DNA of 64,000 nucleotides from Bin5 sp965232575. Its GTDB lineage: Bacteria > Chloroflexota > Anaerolineae > Caldilineales > Caldilineaceae. Shown here piece after piece: positions 33,047-40,847 of the stretch. The position numbers were made by a program, and so were the translations under genes. The number at the start of each line of letters is the position of its first letter. Position 1 is the first letter of the stretch. The notes under the pieces are model-generated. The model saw only the letters and a program-made list of their open reading frames with translations. It was not told where the DNA came from and ran no database searches. The DNA lies in the NCBI GenBank assembly GCA_965232575.1, contig CBDDPZ010000008.1:1364001-1428000 (forward strand), given 5' to 3'.

Positions 33047-34304
33047 GATTCTGCCGCTCGGACGGATCCCGATTCAGATCGAACAACACCTCCGGCATCT
33101 CTTCACCGTAATACTGGTACTTCAGATCATCCCACTTGATCATCAGGTTTCGCGCCCCGAACTGGCTGACGCTTTCGTTGCGCCAGTCTGCCCCACTGCC
33201 GCGCAGAAGGGGCGCCAAACTGCGGCTATCCAGCCCTTCGGGAATCGGGATCTGGCACAACTCGCACAGAGTGGCGAACAGGTCACACAGGTTGACATTT
33301 TCCTGGACGACCCTGCCCCCGGCAAATGATTTGGGCCAGCGGATGATGAGCGGCACGCGCGCGCTGGCCTCGAAAAACTTCTGCTTTTCCCAGATACCGT
33401 GCTCCCCCAGCATCTCCCCGTGATCGCTCGTGTAGACGATGATCCAGTCGTCAAGATCCTGGCCCACATGCTCCAATGCGGTCAACAGCGAGCCGTACAT
33501 CTCGTCGATCGTCTCGATCATACCGTAGTAGCCAGCGACGGCGCGGCGCAGTTCCCGGAGCGAGGCATCCACGCCCACCCGCACCTGGCGCTGGCCCAGA
33601 AAGGGATGTTCGAATACCGGTTCGTCCAGGAAAGGCTCCACCCGGTTCAGATAGTAAGTGAACTTCTCTTCGCTGGTGAAGTACGGATAGTGGGGTTGGT
33701 TCAGGCTTACTTTAAGCAGCAGGGGACGTTCCGGCTGTTGCCGGTCGTAGTACGGGTCGGTGAAGTACTGCTTGATAAAGTCGAGCGCACCGGTCAGCGC
33801 GTACTCGTCCTGGACGATGTGAGGCGAATGACCGACGCCCGCCCGCAGCACCTCCTTCGTGTCGCTCCACTTCACTGAGGATAACCGTCTCGTGTGACGG
33901 GCAAAGGAGTCCTCGTCGCGGCCGGCGACGAAATGCGGGGCCACCTGCATCGCCGACCCGATGCGCTGGCTCCAACCCTGCATCTGGTCCGTCCCCGTGT
34001 GGTGCAGCTTGCCGGCCGCGACTGTGTGATAGGCGTATTGGCTGAAACGGCGGGCAAACGTCATGTGGCCCACGGGTAGGTCCTGAGCAAAGATTTCGCA
34101 GCCGCACGTGCGCGGAAACTGACCCGACATCATCGCCTGTCGGCCCGGAATGCAGATCGGCGAAGCTGCGTAAGCGTTTCTGAACACGACGCCCGTTTCC
34201 GCTAAACCGTCCAGCGTAGGCGTACGCACGACCTGATCGCCCTCGTAGCCGGTGATATCGGCGCGATGTTCGTCGCTCATCAGGAATAGAACGTTGGGTG
34301 GCAT
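32937..34304 (-). CDS. type I sulfatase (2)
   Basis: 455 residues from ATG 34304, preceded by TTGGAGAA; upstream in-frame codons run through a 46-bp repeat and are rejected. NVLFLMSDEHRADITG carries the first Asp; the modification site is ICIPGRQAMMSG, that is C-I-P-G-R, an allowed but less common form of C-x-P-x-R. YTSDHGEMLGEHGIWEK holds further metal ligands. No signal peptide. Related to choline-sulfatase/arylsulfatase-type enzymes; substrate unknown. The 3' end overlaps the extended mazF frame on the other strand. Confidence 0.9.
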   Translation of the reverse strand: MPPNVLFLMSDEHRADITGYEGDQVVRTPTLDGLAETGVVFRNAYAASPICIPGRQAMMSGQFPRTCGCEIFAQDLPVGHMTFARRFSQYAYHTVAAGKLHHTGTDQMQGWSQRIGSAMQVAPHFVAGRDEDSFARHTRRLSSVKWSDTKEVLRAGVGHSPHIVQDEYALTGALDFIKQYFTDPYYDRQQPERPLLLKVSLNQPHYPYFTSEEKFTYYLNRVEPFLDEPVFEHPFLGQRQVRVGVDASLRELRRAVAGYYGMIETIDEMYGSLLTALEHVGQDLDDWIIVYTSDHGEMLGEHGIWEKQKFFEASARVPLIIRWPKSFAGGRVVQENVNLCDLFATLCELCQIPIPEGLDSRSLAPLLRGSGADWRNESVSQFGARNLMIKWDDLKYQYYGEEMPEVLFDLNRDPSERQNLISDDQYAGVLAEFRQRRFELGFGPGAQESYVNAGY

Positions 34305-34347
34305 GTCGAGTTCTCCAAGGAGAAAAGGGTGAGAGAAGAAGGGAACT

Positions 34348-34393
34348 TTTGCGCTGAGCCGACGCCATCTGCCGGCCCTTGGCGAAGCGCAAA
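34348..34393 (+). repeat. 46-bp palindromic element, copy 3
   Basis: Exact consensus: begins TTTGCGCTGAGCCGACGCC, ends CCCTTGGCGAAGCGCAAA. In the 5' leader of the sulfatase gene, 43 bases before its ATG, antisense to it. Confidence 0.92.
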
Positions 34394-34678
34394 CCAAGCA
34401 CCCTCACTTCAAATTTCCGGCTGCGATAGCGCATTTGTTTTGTAGGGATTCTATCACGCGTCCCGGACCGGTCCAATGACCTGCCCGCGGCTCTTATCAC
34501 CTATACCTGCTACGACATCACTTGACGATTCTGCGCACTGATGTTATTAGACACTGACGTTGTAATTGTCAGACACTTCCGCCCACAATTCGTCAAAACG
34601 GCTGTCCGGGTCTGCGCACTCCCTCTGCACATCGCCCAGAAGCTTGCTTACCAAACAGTGCCAAGGAGAAAATACAAA
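34394..34678. other. divergent intergenic region, sulfatase / YetA-like gene
   Basis: No gene seen. Contains a GGACCGGTCC palindrome near 34467 and the + strand promoter listed separately. A frame running through it in phase with the next gene is treated as leader, since AAGGAG sits before GTG 34679. Confidence 0.5.
34522..34550 (+). promoter_or_regulatory. sigma-70-type promoter for the 34.7-43.7 kb + strand genes
   Basis: TTGACG (-35), 17-base spacer, TATTAG (-10). Expected start near 34557, giving a leader of about 120 bases to GTG 34679. Confidence 0.55.
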
Positions 34679-36925
34679 GTGAGCACCCTCTATTTCGAGA
34701 AGCTCTCCCAGTTTGATCGCATCGCCGAGCCGGTCACAGTCAGCATACCCTTTGCACAGGGCAAATTGACCGACGCGGCCAATCTTGTCATCGAAGAGGA
34801 AGGCGAAGCGTTGCCCTCCCAACAGCGCGCCCTCGCCCACTGGTCCGACGGCAGTGTCAAGTGGCTGCTGGTCCACCTCCAACCGGACCTGCCTGGCAAC
34901 CTTTCCAAGACGCTCAACTTCCGCATCGCCTCTGAACCTGCGCCGCGGTCGCAGCAGCAAGTGCAGGTGACGGAGGATGCCGGCGGTCTGCTGGTCGACA
35001 CGGGACCGTTGCGTTTTCGCGTGCCGCGGGAGGGCTTCCTCCCCGTACAGGATGTAGTCCTCGCGGAGGGTCCAGCGTGGCCCGCGCCCTTCGCCGGTTT
35101 CACAATGGAGACCGATGCTGCCGCGGCCGGTAGCAGCAGCGGCGCGGTCGAGCTGGAGATCGATGAGGCTGGCCCGCTTCGTGCCGTCATTCTCGTGCGC
35201 GGCCGCCACCTGCAACCTGATGGCGCCGAATTCCTGGCGCTGCGCGGCCGCATAACCGCCTACGCCGGCAAGCCATACATCGAAATTGAGCACCAATTTC
35301 TGCACACCTTGGATATGCCGGAGGTGACACTGCAAAGTTTGCGCCTTGATTTTGCCGCTTCTCAAACTGGGAAGCCGCCCCAACTCGCTCTCGGCGAAGG
35401 CTGGTATCGAACCTCCATCAGCCAGAGTGAAAGCGAAGTCTCACAGACTTTGGATACCGAAACGATGCTCTATCAGTCCAACGAGCACTTTATCGACTCC
35501 TATTACGGTGACTTCTGGTGCAACTGGCGTGACAGGCAAGGCGGTCTCTGCCTCTCTATCCACCAAGCCCACCAGAATTTTCCCAAAAGACTACACGGCC
35601 ACACACAGGGCATCGCCTGCTGGCTCTATCCTGCCGGAGAGCCGCCGGCGCCGATCCTGCAGGGCATGGCCAAGACCCACCGCATCCAGCTCCACTTCCA
35701 CGGGTCCGATACGCCCCTCGATGTTTTGAGCCAGCGCAGTTTACAGTTCCAACTACCGGATCGACCTTCGCTGCCGGTGGACTGGTATCGGGCCAACAAC
35801 CCCTGGATCGAGACCTACTTCCCGGAGAAACTCCCACGTCGCCTCTACACTGACCTCAATAACCTGCACGACGGACGCCCCAAAGCGCTGGGCATGATGC
35901 ATTTCGGCGACGCGCCCGATTCAGGCTACACCAACCAGGGCCGGGGTGAAGGCGAAAACGTCTGGGTCAACAACGAGTACGACCGCCCCCACGCCTGCAC
36001 ACTCTACTATGCCCTCACTGGCCAGCGCCGCGCCCTCGATTCAGCCCTGGTGAGCGCCCAACACTGGCTCGACGTAGACTTCTGTCACCATCACCCGGAT
36101 CCATTGATCGATGGCGGCCTGCGTATCCACACCCGCTACCACGCCACCGGAAGATGCATTCCATCCCATGAGTGGACCGAAGGTTTTCTGGACTATTACT
36201 TCCTCACCGGCCGGCGGGAAAGTCTGGAAGTGGCGCACTCAGTCGGCGAAAACGTTCTCCGCCACATGGCGATACCGACGATGAGCCAACCGGGTGAGGC
36301 GACCGTGCGCGAAGGGGGATGGGCCTTGCGCGCCTATGTCGGTCTCTGGCTCGGCACCGGAGAACAGCGCTGGCGCGACGAAGCCCGGCGGCTGATCGAG
36401 ATGTTTCTCGATTGGCATGACGAATTTGGCGCGCTCTTAGCCCCCTATACCAGTCACACGATGCCGCGCGTGCCCTTTATGATCTCCCTTACCGTCAACT
36501 CTTTTGCCCGCTATCTGCTGATCGAAGACGACGAGAGAGTAAAGCAACTGATCGTGTCGGTGATGGATGATCTCATCGAGCACTGTCTCGGGCCGGACGG
36601 GGTCTTCTACTACAAAGAACTCCCGTCCCTTCAGAGGACTGCGCCCACGCCCCATGCCCTGGAGGCGCTGACCTACGCCTGGCGCATCAGCGGTGACGAG
36701 CGCTATCTTCGGGTCGCGGCCAACACCTTCGCTGCTTTGATGGCAAACTTGGAAGCCAAGGAAAGCGGCCCCAAATTCGCCGATCCCTCCGGCGCCGTTA
36801 TCGATGGGGTTGGGGGCGGCCGCATCTTCGCTGACAAATACACATCGCTGATCCTCTACGCCGGCGCTGCAGCCCCCCTGGGCCTGCTGGACTGGTACGA
36901 GTATCCCTTTCCCGGCGCTGCCTGA
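34679..36925 (+). CDS. PcRGLX/YetA-like glycan-degradation protein
   Basis: 748 residues from GTG 34679, chosen for the AAGGAG about ten bases upstream. The N-terminal region (EPVTVSIPFAQGKLTDAANL...HWSDGSVKWLLVHLQPDL) matches the RIFT-barrel opening of PcRGLX/YetA-type proteins, related to rhamnogalacturonan exolyases. The middle (GLCLSIHQAHQNFPKRL, HTQGIACWLYP) fits the second domain. The C-terminal 350 residues are helix-rich, as in an alpha/alpha toroid (HDGRPKALGMMHFGD, WVNNEYDRPH). No signal peptide is visible. Likely acts on a uronic-acid or rhamnose-containing oligosaccharide. Family assignment is by recognition only and should be checked. Confidence 0.72.
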   Translation: MSTLYFEKLSQFDRIAEPVTVSIPFAQGKLTDAANLVIEEEGEALPSQQRALAHWSDGSVKWLLVHLQPDLPGNLSKTLNFRIASEPAPRSQQQVQVTEDAGGLLVDTGPLRFRVPREGFLPVQDVVLAEGPAWPAPFAGFTMETDAAAAGSSSGAVELEIDEAGPLRAVILVRGRHLQPDGAEFLALRGRITAYAGKPYIEIEHQFLHTLDMPEVTLQSLRLDFAASQTGKPPQLALGEGWYRTSISQSESEVSQTLDTETMLYQSNEHFIDSYYGDFWCNWRDRQGGLCLSIHQAHQNFPKRLHGHTQGIACWLYPAGEPPAPILQGMAKTHRIQLHFHGSDTPLDVLSQRSLQFQLPDRPSLPVDWYRANNPWIETYFPEKLPRRLYTDLNNLHDGRPKALGMMHFGDAPDSGYTNQGRGEGENVWVNNEYDRPHACTLYYALTGQRRALDSALVSAQHWLDVDFCHHHPDPLIDGGLRIHTRYHATGRCIPSHEWTEGFLDYYFLTGRRESLEVAHSVGENVLRHMAIPTMSQPGEATVREGGWALRAYVGLWLGTGEQRWRDEARRLIEMFLDWHDEFGALLAPYTSHTMPRVPFMISLTVNSFARYLLIEDDERVKQLIVSVMDDLIEHCLGPDGVFYYKELPSLQRTAPTPHALEALTYAWRISGDERYLRVAANTFAALMANLEAKESGPKFADPSGAVIDGVGGGRIFADKYTSLILYAGAAAPLGLLDWYEYPFPGAA

Positions 36926-36940
36926 CTGGCGCTGAGCCGC

Positions 36941-37003
36941 AAGGGCAGGGGCCAGGGGCGAGGGGCCAGCAACGGCAAGCTAACCCCTGACCCCCAAGCC
37001 CTT
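36941..37003. repeat. 3'-associated hairpin repeat, AGGGGC/GCCCCT type
   Basis: Arms AAGGGCAGGGGCCAGGGGCG and TAACCCCTGACCCCCAAGCC around CAGCAACGGCAAG. It begins 15 bases after the YetA-like gene stop. Confidence 0.7.
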
Positions 37004-37026
37004 AAGCCGTCACCGGGAGATGCCTC

Positions 37027-37947
37027 ATGCAGGTAAAGCGTTTTCCTGCCAATCCGATTATCACACCTGCCCTGGACGAATCCATCGGCGCAAATATCAA
37101 CGGGCCGTCACTCTTGCGCGTGCCGGACTGGCTGCCGAATCCGCTAGGGAGATACTACCTCTACTTTGCCCACCATCAAGGCGAATCTATCCGTCTGGCA
37201 TATTCCAACGAGCTTGCTGGGCCGTGGACCGTATACTCGCCGGGCACGCTGCGTCTGGAACAGACCCCTTGCTACAACCATATCGCCAGCCCCGACATGC
37301 ACGTCGACGAAGAAAACCGGCGTATTCTCATGTACTATCACGGGCCGTCTGTGCGGCCGGAAGATCTTGACGCCGATCCACTGAAGCGAAGATTTCCCTT
37401 TCTGGAAGGGCAGCGGTCGCTGCTTGCCGTTTCTGAGGATGGTCTCAGCTTTACTTCCGACAAAGAAATCCTCGGCCCGAGCTATTTCCGTGTCTTCCGC
37501 TATCCCGACACGGCCGACAGCTGGGTCTACGCGCTGGCTATGCCCGGCATCCTTTTCCGCAGCCGTGACGGGCGCACTGGTTTCGAACCGGGCCCAGTCC
37601 TCTTCGACCGCGACCAGCGGCATGCGGCCCTGCTTCTACTGGACGACATTCTCTACGTCTTCTATTCCCGCGCCGGCGATTGCCCTGAGCACATCCTTTG
37701 TGCGACCGTCGACTTGCGCCCGGACTGGAGGGAGTGGAAGGCCTCCGTCCCATTCTCGATTCTGGAACCGGAAACCGATTACGAGGGTGTCAACTTGCCC
37801 TTGGGGCCATCGCAGCGTGGGGCGATCCATGAACCTGCCCGCCAACTCCGCGATCCCGGTATCTACCAGGAAGGCGGCCAGGTCTATCTGCTCTACTCGG
37901 TCTCCGGAGAGAGCGGCCTCGCGCTGGCCGAACTCCTTCTCGATTGA
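37027..37947 (+). CDS. five-bladed beta-propeller glycosidase-like protein (GH43/GH130-like)
   Basis: 306 residues, ATG 37027 with GGGAG upstream. The N-terminal RFPANPIITPALDESIGANI and the repeated blade pattern GRYYLYFAHHQGESIRLAYS, RRILMYYHGP, RQRSLLAVSEDG-like and LYVFYSRAGD are typical of five-bladed propeller glycosidases and phosphorylases. Blade acidic residues (for example SPDMHVDEEN) could be catalytic, but none can be assigned with certainty. Cytoplasmic by absence of a signal peptide. Transcribed between the YetA-like gene and a PhyH gene, so probably part of the same glycan pathway. Confidence 0.75.
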   Translation: MQVKRFPANPIITPALDESIGANINGPSLLRVPDWLPNPLGRYYLYFAHHQGESIRLAYSNELAGPWTVYSPGTLRLEQTPCYNHIASPDMHVDEENRRILMYYHGPSVRPEDLDADPLKRRFPFLEGQRSLLAVSEDGLSFTSDKEILGPSYFRVFRYPDTADSWVYALAMPGILFRSRDGRTGFEPGPVLFDRDQRHAALLLLDDILYVFYSRAGDCPEHILCATVDLRPDWREWKASVPFSILEPETDYEGVNLPLGPSQRGAIHEPARQLRDPGIYQEGGQVYLLYSVSGESGLALAELLLD

Positions 37948-38002
37948 CCACGGCGCGGGCCTACTGCTACAATGCGGACAGCAATACGCATCGCCGGAAC
38001 AT

Positions 38003-38081
38003 CAGTTTTCAGTAGTCAGTTTTCAGTTTTTAGTGAACTGCAACGGCAGTTACTGGCTACTGAAAACTAAAAACTGCAGTT
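38003..38081. repeat. long hairpin repeat, CAGTTTT type
   Basis: Left arm of repeated CAGTTTTCAGTAGTC/CAGTTTTTAGT units, apex GAACTGCAACGGCAGTT, right arm ACTGGCTACTGAAAACTAAA. The ribosome-binding site AAGGAGG of the next gene starts directly after it, so the stem could influence translation. Confidence 0.85.
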
Positions 38082-38093
38082 AAGGAGGCACAA

Positions 38094-38927
38094 ATGCTCA
38101 CACCGGAACTGCGGGAACAGATCGACGAACATGGCTATCTGATCATCGAAAACGCGCTCGAACCGTTCGGTTTGGATCGCGTTCGGGCCGCCTACGAGGC
38201 CATTCAAAATCAGACCGAGCCGGCGTGGGCCGAATCCGTTCGCAACGGCACCTACAAGGGTGGCTACGGCAACGGCCCGGATGCGCACACCATGAGCGAC
38301 ATCCATCAATACGACTCTCTCTTCCTGGACATCGCCGAGAACCCGCTCGTGCTACCCATCCTGAAGGAAACTGTCGGGCCTGACGTACAGACAATGGAGA
38401 TGGTCGCCCACTGCCATCATGCCGGCACAAATGCCCATACCGGCTGGCATCGCGACTGGCCGGCCTGGCGACATGCGCAATTCATGCTCAAGGCGAAAGT
38501 CTTCTATTTCCTCGACGATCAAACGCCCGATATGGGCTGCTTCAGTCTCGTCCCCGGCAGCCACAAGCGGGACGCAAACCCGTCCCGGACTGAGTACGTC
38601 GGTGAGACGCTGGAGCAGATGCCGGGCCTGAAAAAGATCGTCGCCAACGCCGGCTCAGCCATTATTTGGAACGTCCTCTGTTGGCATTCGGGTCTGGCCA
38701 ACACTAGCCCCCGTGACCGCCGTATTCTCATCTACGGTTACATGCCCTTCTGGGTAAAAAAGTGGGGCAGCACACCTCCGCCCCAGCACATCGTCGACTG
38801 GGCGGATACCCCGCACCGCCGCCAGCTGATGGGGATCCATGCGGTAGAAGGGCGCGCCGTCTGGGACCGTATGGACGTGCCCTACCTCCCGGAGCACGCC
38901 GAGATCGCGGCTGCTAAGAAGTTCTGA
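38094..38927 (+). CDS. phytanoyl-CoA dioxygenase family protein (2)
   Basis: 277 residues; AAGGAGG lies seven bases before ATG 38094. Opens LREQIDEHGYLIIENALEPF. The iron site is HTGWHRDWPAW (H-x-D) plus the distal His in LCWHSGLANTSPRDRRILIY, where the following Arg binds 2-oxoglutarate. It is only distantly similar to the copy at 13236. It probably hydroxylates or demethylates a small substrate from the surrounding pathway. An upstream hairpin ends 12 bases before the ATG. Confidence 0.88.
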   Translation: MLTPELREQIDEHGYLIIENALEPFGLDRVRAAYEAIQNQTEPAWAESVRNGTYKGGYGNGPDAHTMSDIHQYDSLFLDIAENPLVLPILKETVGPDVQTMEMVAHCHHAGTNAHTGWHRDWPAWRHAQFMLKAKVFYFLDDQTPDMGCFSLVPGSHKRDANPSRTEYVGETLEQMPGLKKIVANAGSAIIWNVLCWHSGLANTSPRDRRILIYGYMPFWVKKWGSTPPPQHIVDWADTPHRRQLMGIHAVEGRAVWDRMDVPYLPEHAEIAAAKKF

Positions 38928-39031
38928 TGCCTGTGGTGGTGCTATGAGTTGTTGGCCCGACTCGGCTTGTCGCGCCCGCGTTGAAAGCGTAAAATTATAC
39001 CGTCTCAACTAACTTAAAGTAATGGACAGTG

Positions 39032-39157
39032 ATGAAGAGATCGAAAACTGGAGTACTATTGGTCAATGTCGGCACACCTGACAGCCCCGATACAGTTGAT
39101 GTCTGGAGATATCTGCGCCAGTTTCTCATGGATAGGCGAATCATCGACATTCTCTAA
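39032..39157 (+). pseudogene. hemH: ferrochelatase N-terminal remnant
   Basis: A 41-codon frame after a GTG-ATG pair encodes TGVLLVNVGTPDSPDTVDVW then RYLRQFLMDRRIIDIL and a TAA. This matches the first 40 residues of ferrochelatase, which reads GVLLVNLGTPDSP...VRRYLREFLSDPRVIDIP in typical members. The remaining 270 or so residues are absent: downstream sequence shows no ferrochelatase-like segment in any frame before the GH4 gene. The remnant is well conserved, so the deletion may be recent, or a recombination event brought the 5' end here from an intact copy elsewhere. This window does not tell which. Confidence 0.75.
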
Positions 39158-39337
39158 CGAAGTCAATTCCAGGATTTCTCCTTCCAACATTGAACTCGTA
39201 TGCCATCGACATAATCGGGCAACATGAAGCGGTTCAACCGCCCGGCGAATATACACACGAGAGACAGGTTTCGGAATCCATGCTTCCAATGGCGCGCCCT
39301 TCAGAATCGCGCCGCTATTTAGACCCAAGGAGTCTCT

Positions 39338-40738
39338 ATGTCCACCCCAATCAATTTGACAGTCATCGGCGCCGGCAGCGCCCAGTTTTCCCTTGGCCTT
39401 GTCAAGGATATCTGCCTGACCGAATCCCTCAACGGCAGTCTCATCACTTTTATGGATATCGACGCCGACAGGCTCGAAATGATCCATAAACTCGGCGCAC
39501 GTTACGCCAGCGAACTCGGCGCCGACCTGCGCTTTGAGAGCACCATCAACCAGCGGGACGCACTGCAGGATTCCGATTTCGTCATCAACACCGCCTCGGC
39601 CAGCAGCCATCAGAAACAGCGGGACAGTCGTGAGTTGATGGAAAAGCACGGCTACTATCATGGCGGGCGCATGCGTCAGAGCAACTTCGTCAATCTCGAC
39701 CTCATGCTCGGCGTGATCAGCGATATGGAGGAAATCTGCCCCGATGCCTGGCTGATCCAGTCTGGTAATCCCGTCTACCAGGGCTGTACATTGATGACCC
39801 GCACCTCGAGCATCAAAGTTTGCGGCCTCTGCCATGGCCATTACGGCGTACATGAGATCGCCAGAACACTCGGCTTCACAGACCTTGCCGACCTCACTTG
39901 GCAGGCGCCGGGCCTCAATCACAACATCTGGCTCACCCACTTCTATTACAAGGGCGAAGACGCCTATCCGATCTTGGAAAAATGGATCTCCGAGGAGGGT
40001 GAAAACTTCTGGCAAACCCATGTCGCCGAGCGTACCCACGACATCCAGATGAGCCGCGGCACGATCCATATGTACCGTATGTACGGACTCATGCCCGTCG
40101 GTGACACACCCCGCCGCGGAGCCTGGTGGTATCATACAGATATCGACACCAAAATGTGGTGGTTCCCACAACCTTGGGGCGGACCGGACACCCATCTCGC
40201 CCGGCCCTATTTTGTCGAGAATCTGGAGAAACGCGTCGCCCAGATGACCAAACTGACCAGCGATCCCTCCACCAGCCTGATCGAAGCCTTCGGCTCGGAA
40301 AAGACCCATGAGCAGCAGGTGCCGATCATCGACGGCCTGGTCAACGACAATGAAGGCCAATTCCAGGTAAACGTGCCCAACCACGGCGCCTTGGCCGGTG
40401 TCCCGGACGATGTTGTCGTCGAAGTACCCGCCATCGTCAACAGAAGCGGCATCCACCCCATCCGCGTGGACCCGCTTCCCCAGAAAATCCTTTACACCCA
40501 AATCCTGCCCGAAGTCCTGGAAATGGAACGGGAATTGCTCGCCTTCGAGACCGGGGACCGCTCACTCCTCTTCCTGGACGCGCTCGAATGCGAACAGACA
40601 CATTCCTACAATCAGGCGCTGTCCGTCTTTGAGGAACTCATGGAGATGGATGGCAACGAAAGACTCAACGAACATTTCATGTGGGGCCCCGGCCAGGAGA
40701 TGTTGCGCGAACCTGTGCGGACCAAGGAACTCGCCTGA
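39338..40738 (+). CDS. glycoside hydrolase family 4 (alpha-glucosidase/galactosidase/galacturonidase type)
   Basis: 466 residues, AAGGAG before ATG 39338. NAD-binding start LTVIGAGSAQFSLGLVKDI, then DIDADRLEMIH, SGNPVYQGC and the metal site in VCGLCHGHYG (Cys and His that bind Mn in GH4), followed by GLNHNIWLTHFY. GH4 enzymes use NAD and Mn to cleave glycosides by a redox-elimination route and accept alpha- or beta-linked gluco-, galacto- or uronic-acid substrates. Within this cluster a uronate or galactoside is plausible. The upstream 180 bases hold the hemH remnant and nothing else recognisable. Confidence 0.92.
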   Translation: MSTPINLTVIGAGSAQFSLGLVKDICLTESLNGSLITFMDIDADRLEMIHKLGARYASELGADLRFESTINQRDALQDSDFVINTASASSHQKQRDSRELMEKHGYYHGGRMRQSNFVNLDLMLGVISDMEEICPDAWLIQSGNPVYQGCTLMTRTSSIKVCGLCHGHYGVHEIARTLGFTDLADLTWQAPGLNHNIWLTHFYYKGEDAYPILEKWISEEGENFWQTHVAERTHDIQMSRGTIHMYRMYGLMPVGDTPRRGAWWYHTDIDTKMWWFPQPWGGPDTHLARPYFVENLEKRVAQMTKLTSDPSTSLIEAFGSEKTHEQQVPIIDGLVNDNEGQFQVNVPNHGALAGVPDDVVVEVPAIVNRSGIHPIRVDPLPQKILYTQILPEVLEMERELLAFETGDRSLLFLDALECEQTHSYNQALSVFEELMEMDGNERLNEHFMWGPGQEMLREPVRTKELA

Positions 40739-40744
40739 CCAAGC

Positions 40745-40838
40745 CGAGGGGCGAGGGGGAACGGCAGGGGCGAGCAACGGCAGTTACTAACCCCTAACCC
40801 CTAGCCCCTAAGCCCTAAAACAACCCCTGACCCCTGAC
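40745..40838. repeat. 3'-associated hairpin repeat, GGGGCGAGGGG type
   Basis: Begins six bases after the GH4 stop. GGGGCGAGGGGGAACGGCA, a second CAACGGCAGTTACTAA apex, then repeated ACCCCTAACCCCTAGCCCCT. It runs to within ten bases of the following GTG start and leaves no room for a normal ribosome-binding site. Confidence 0.75.
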
Positions 40839-40847
40839 CAAAACCCT

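Noticed and set aside
34305..34397. N-terminal extension of sulfatase 2
   Set aside because: Encoded by a palindromic element; ATG 34304 has a good ribosome-binding site and family-like start.
39056..40501. 481-codon - strand open frame opposite the GH4 gene
   Set aside because: Antisense shadow of a well-supported GH4 gene; it also crosses the hemH remnant.
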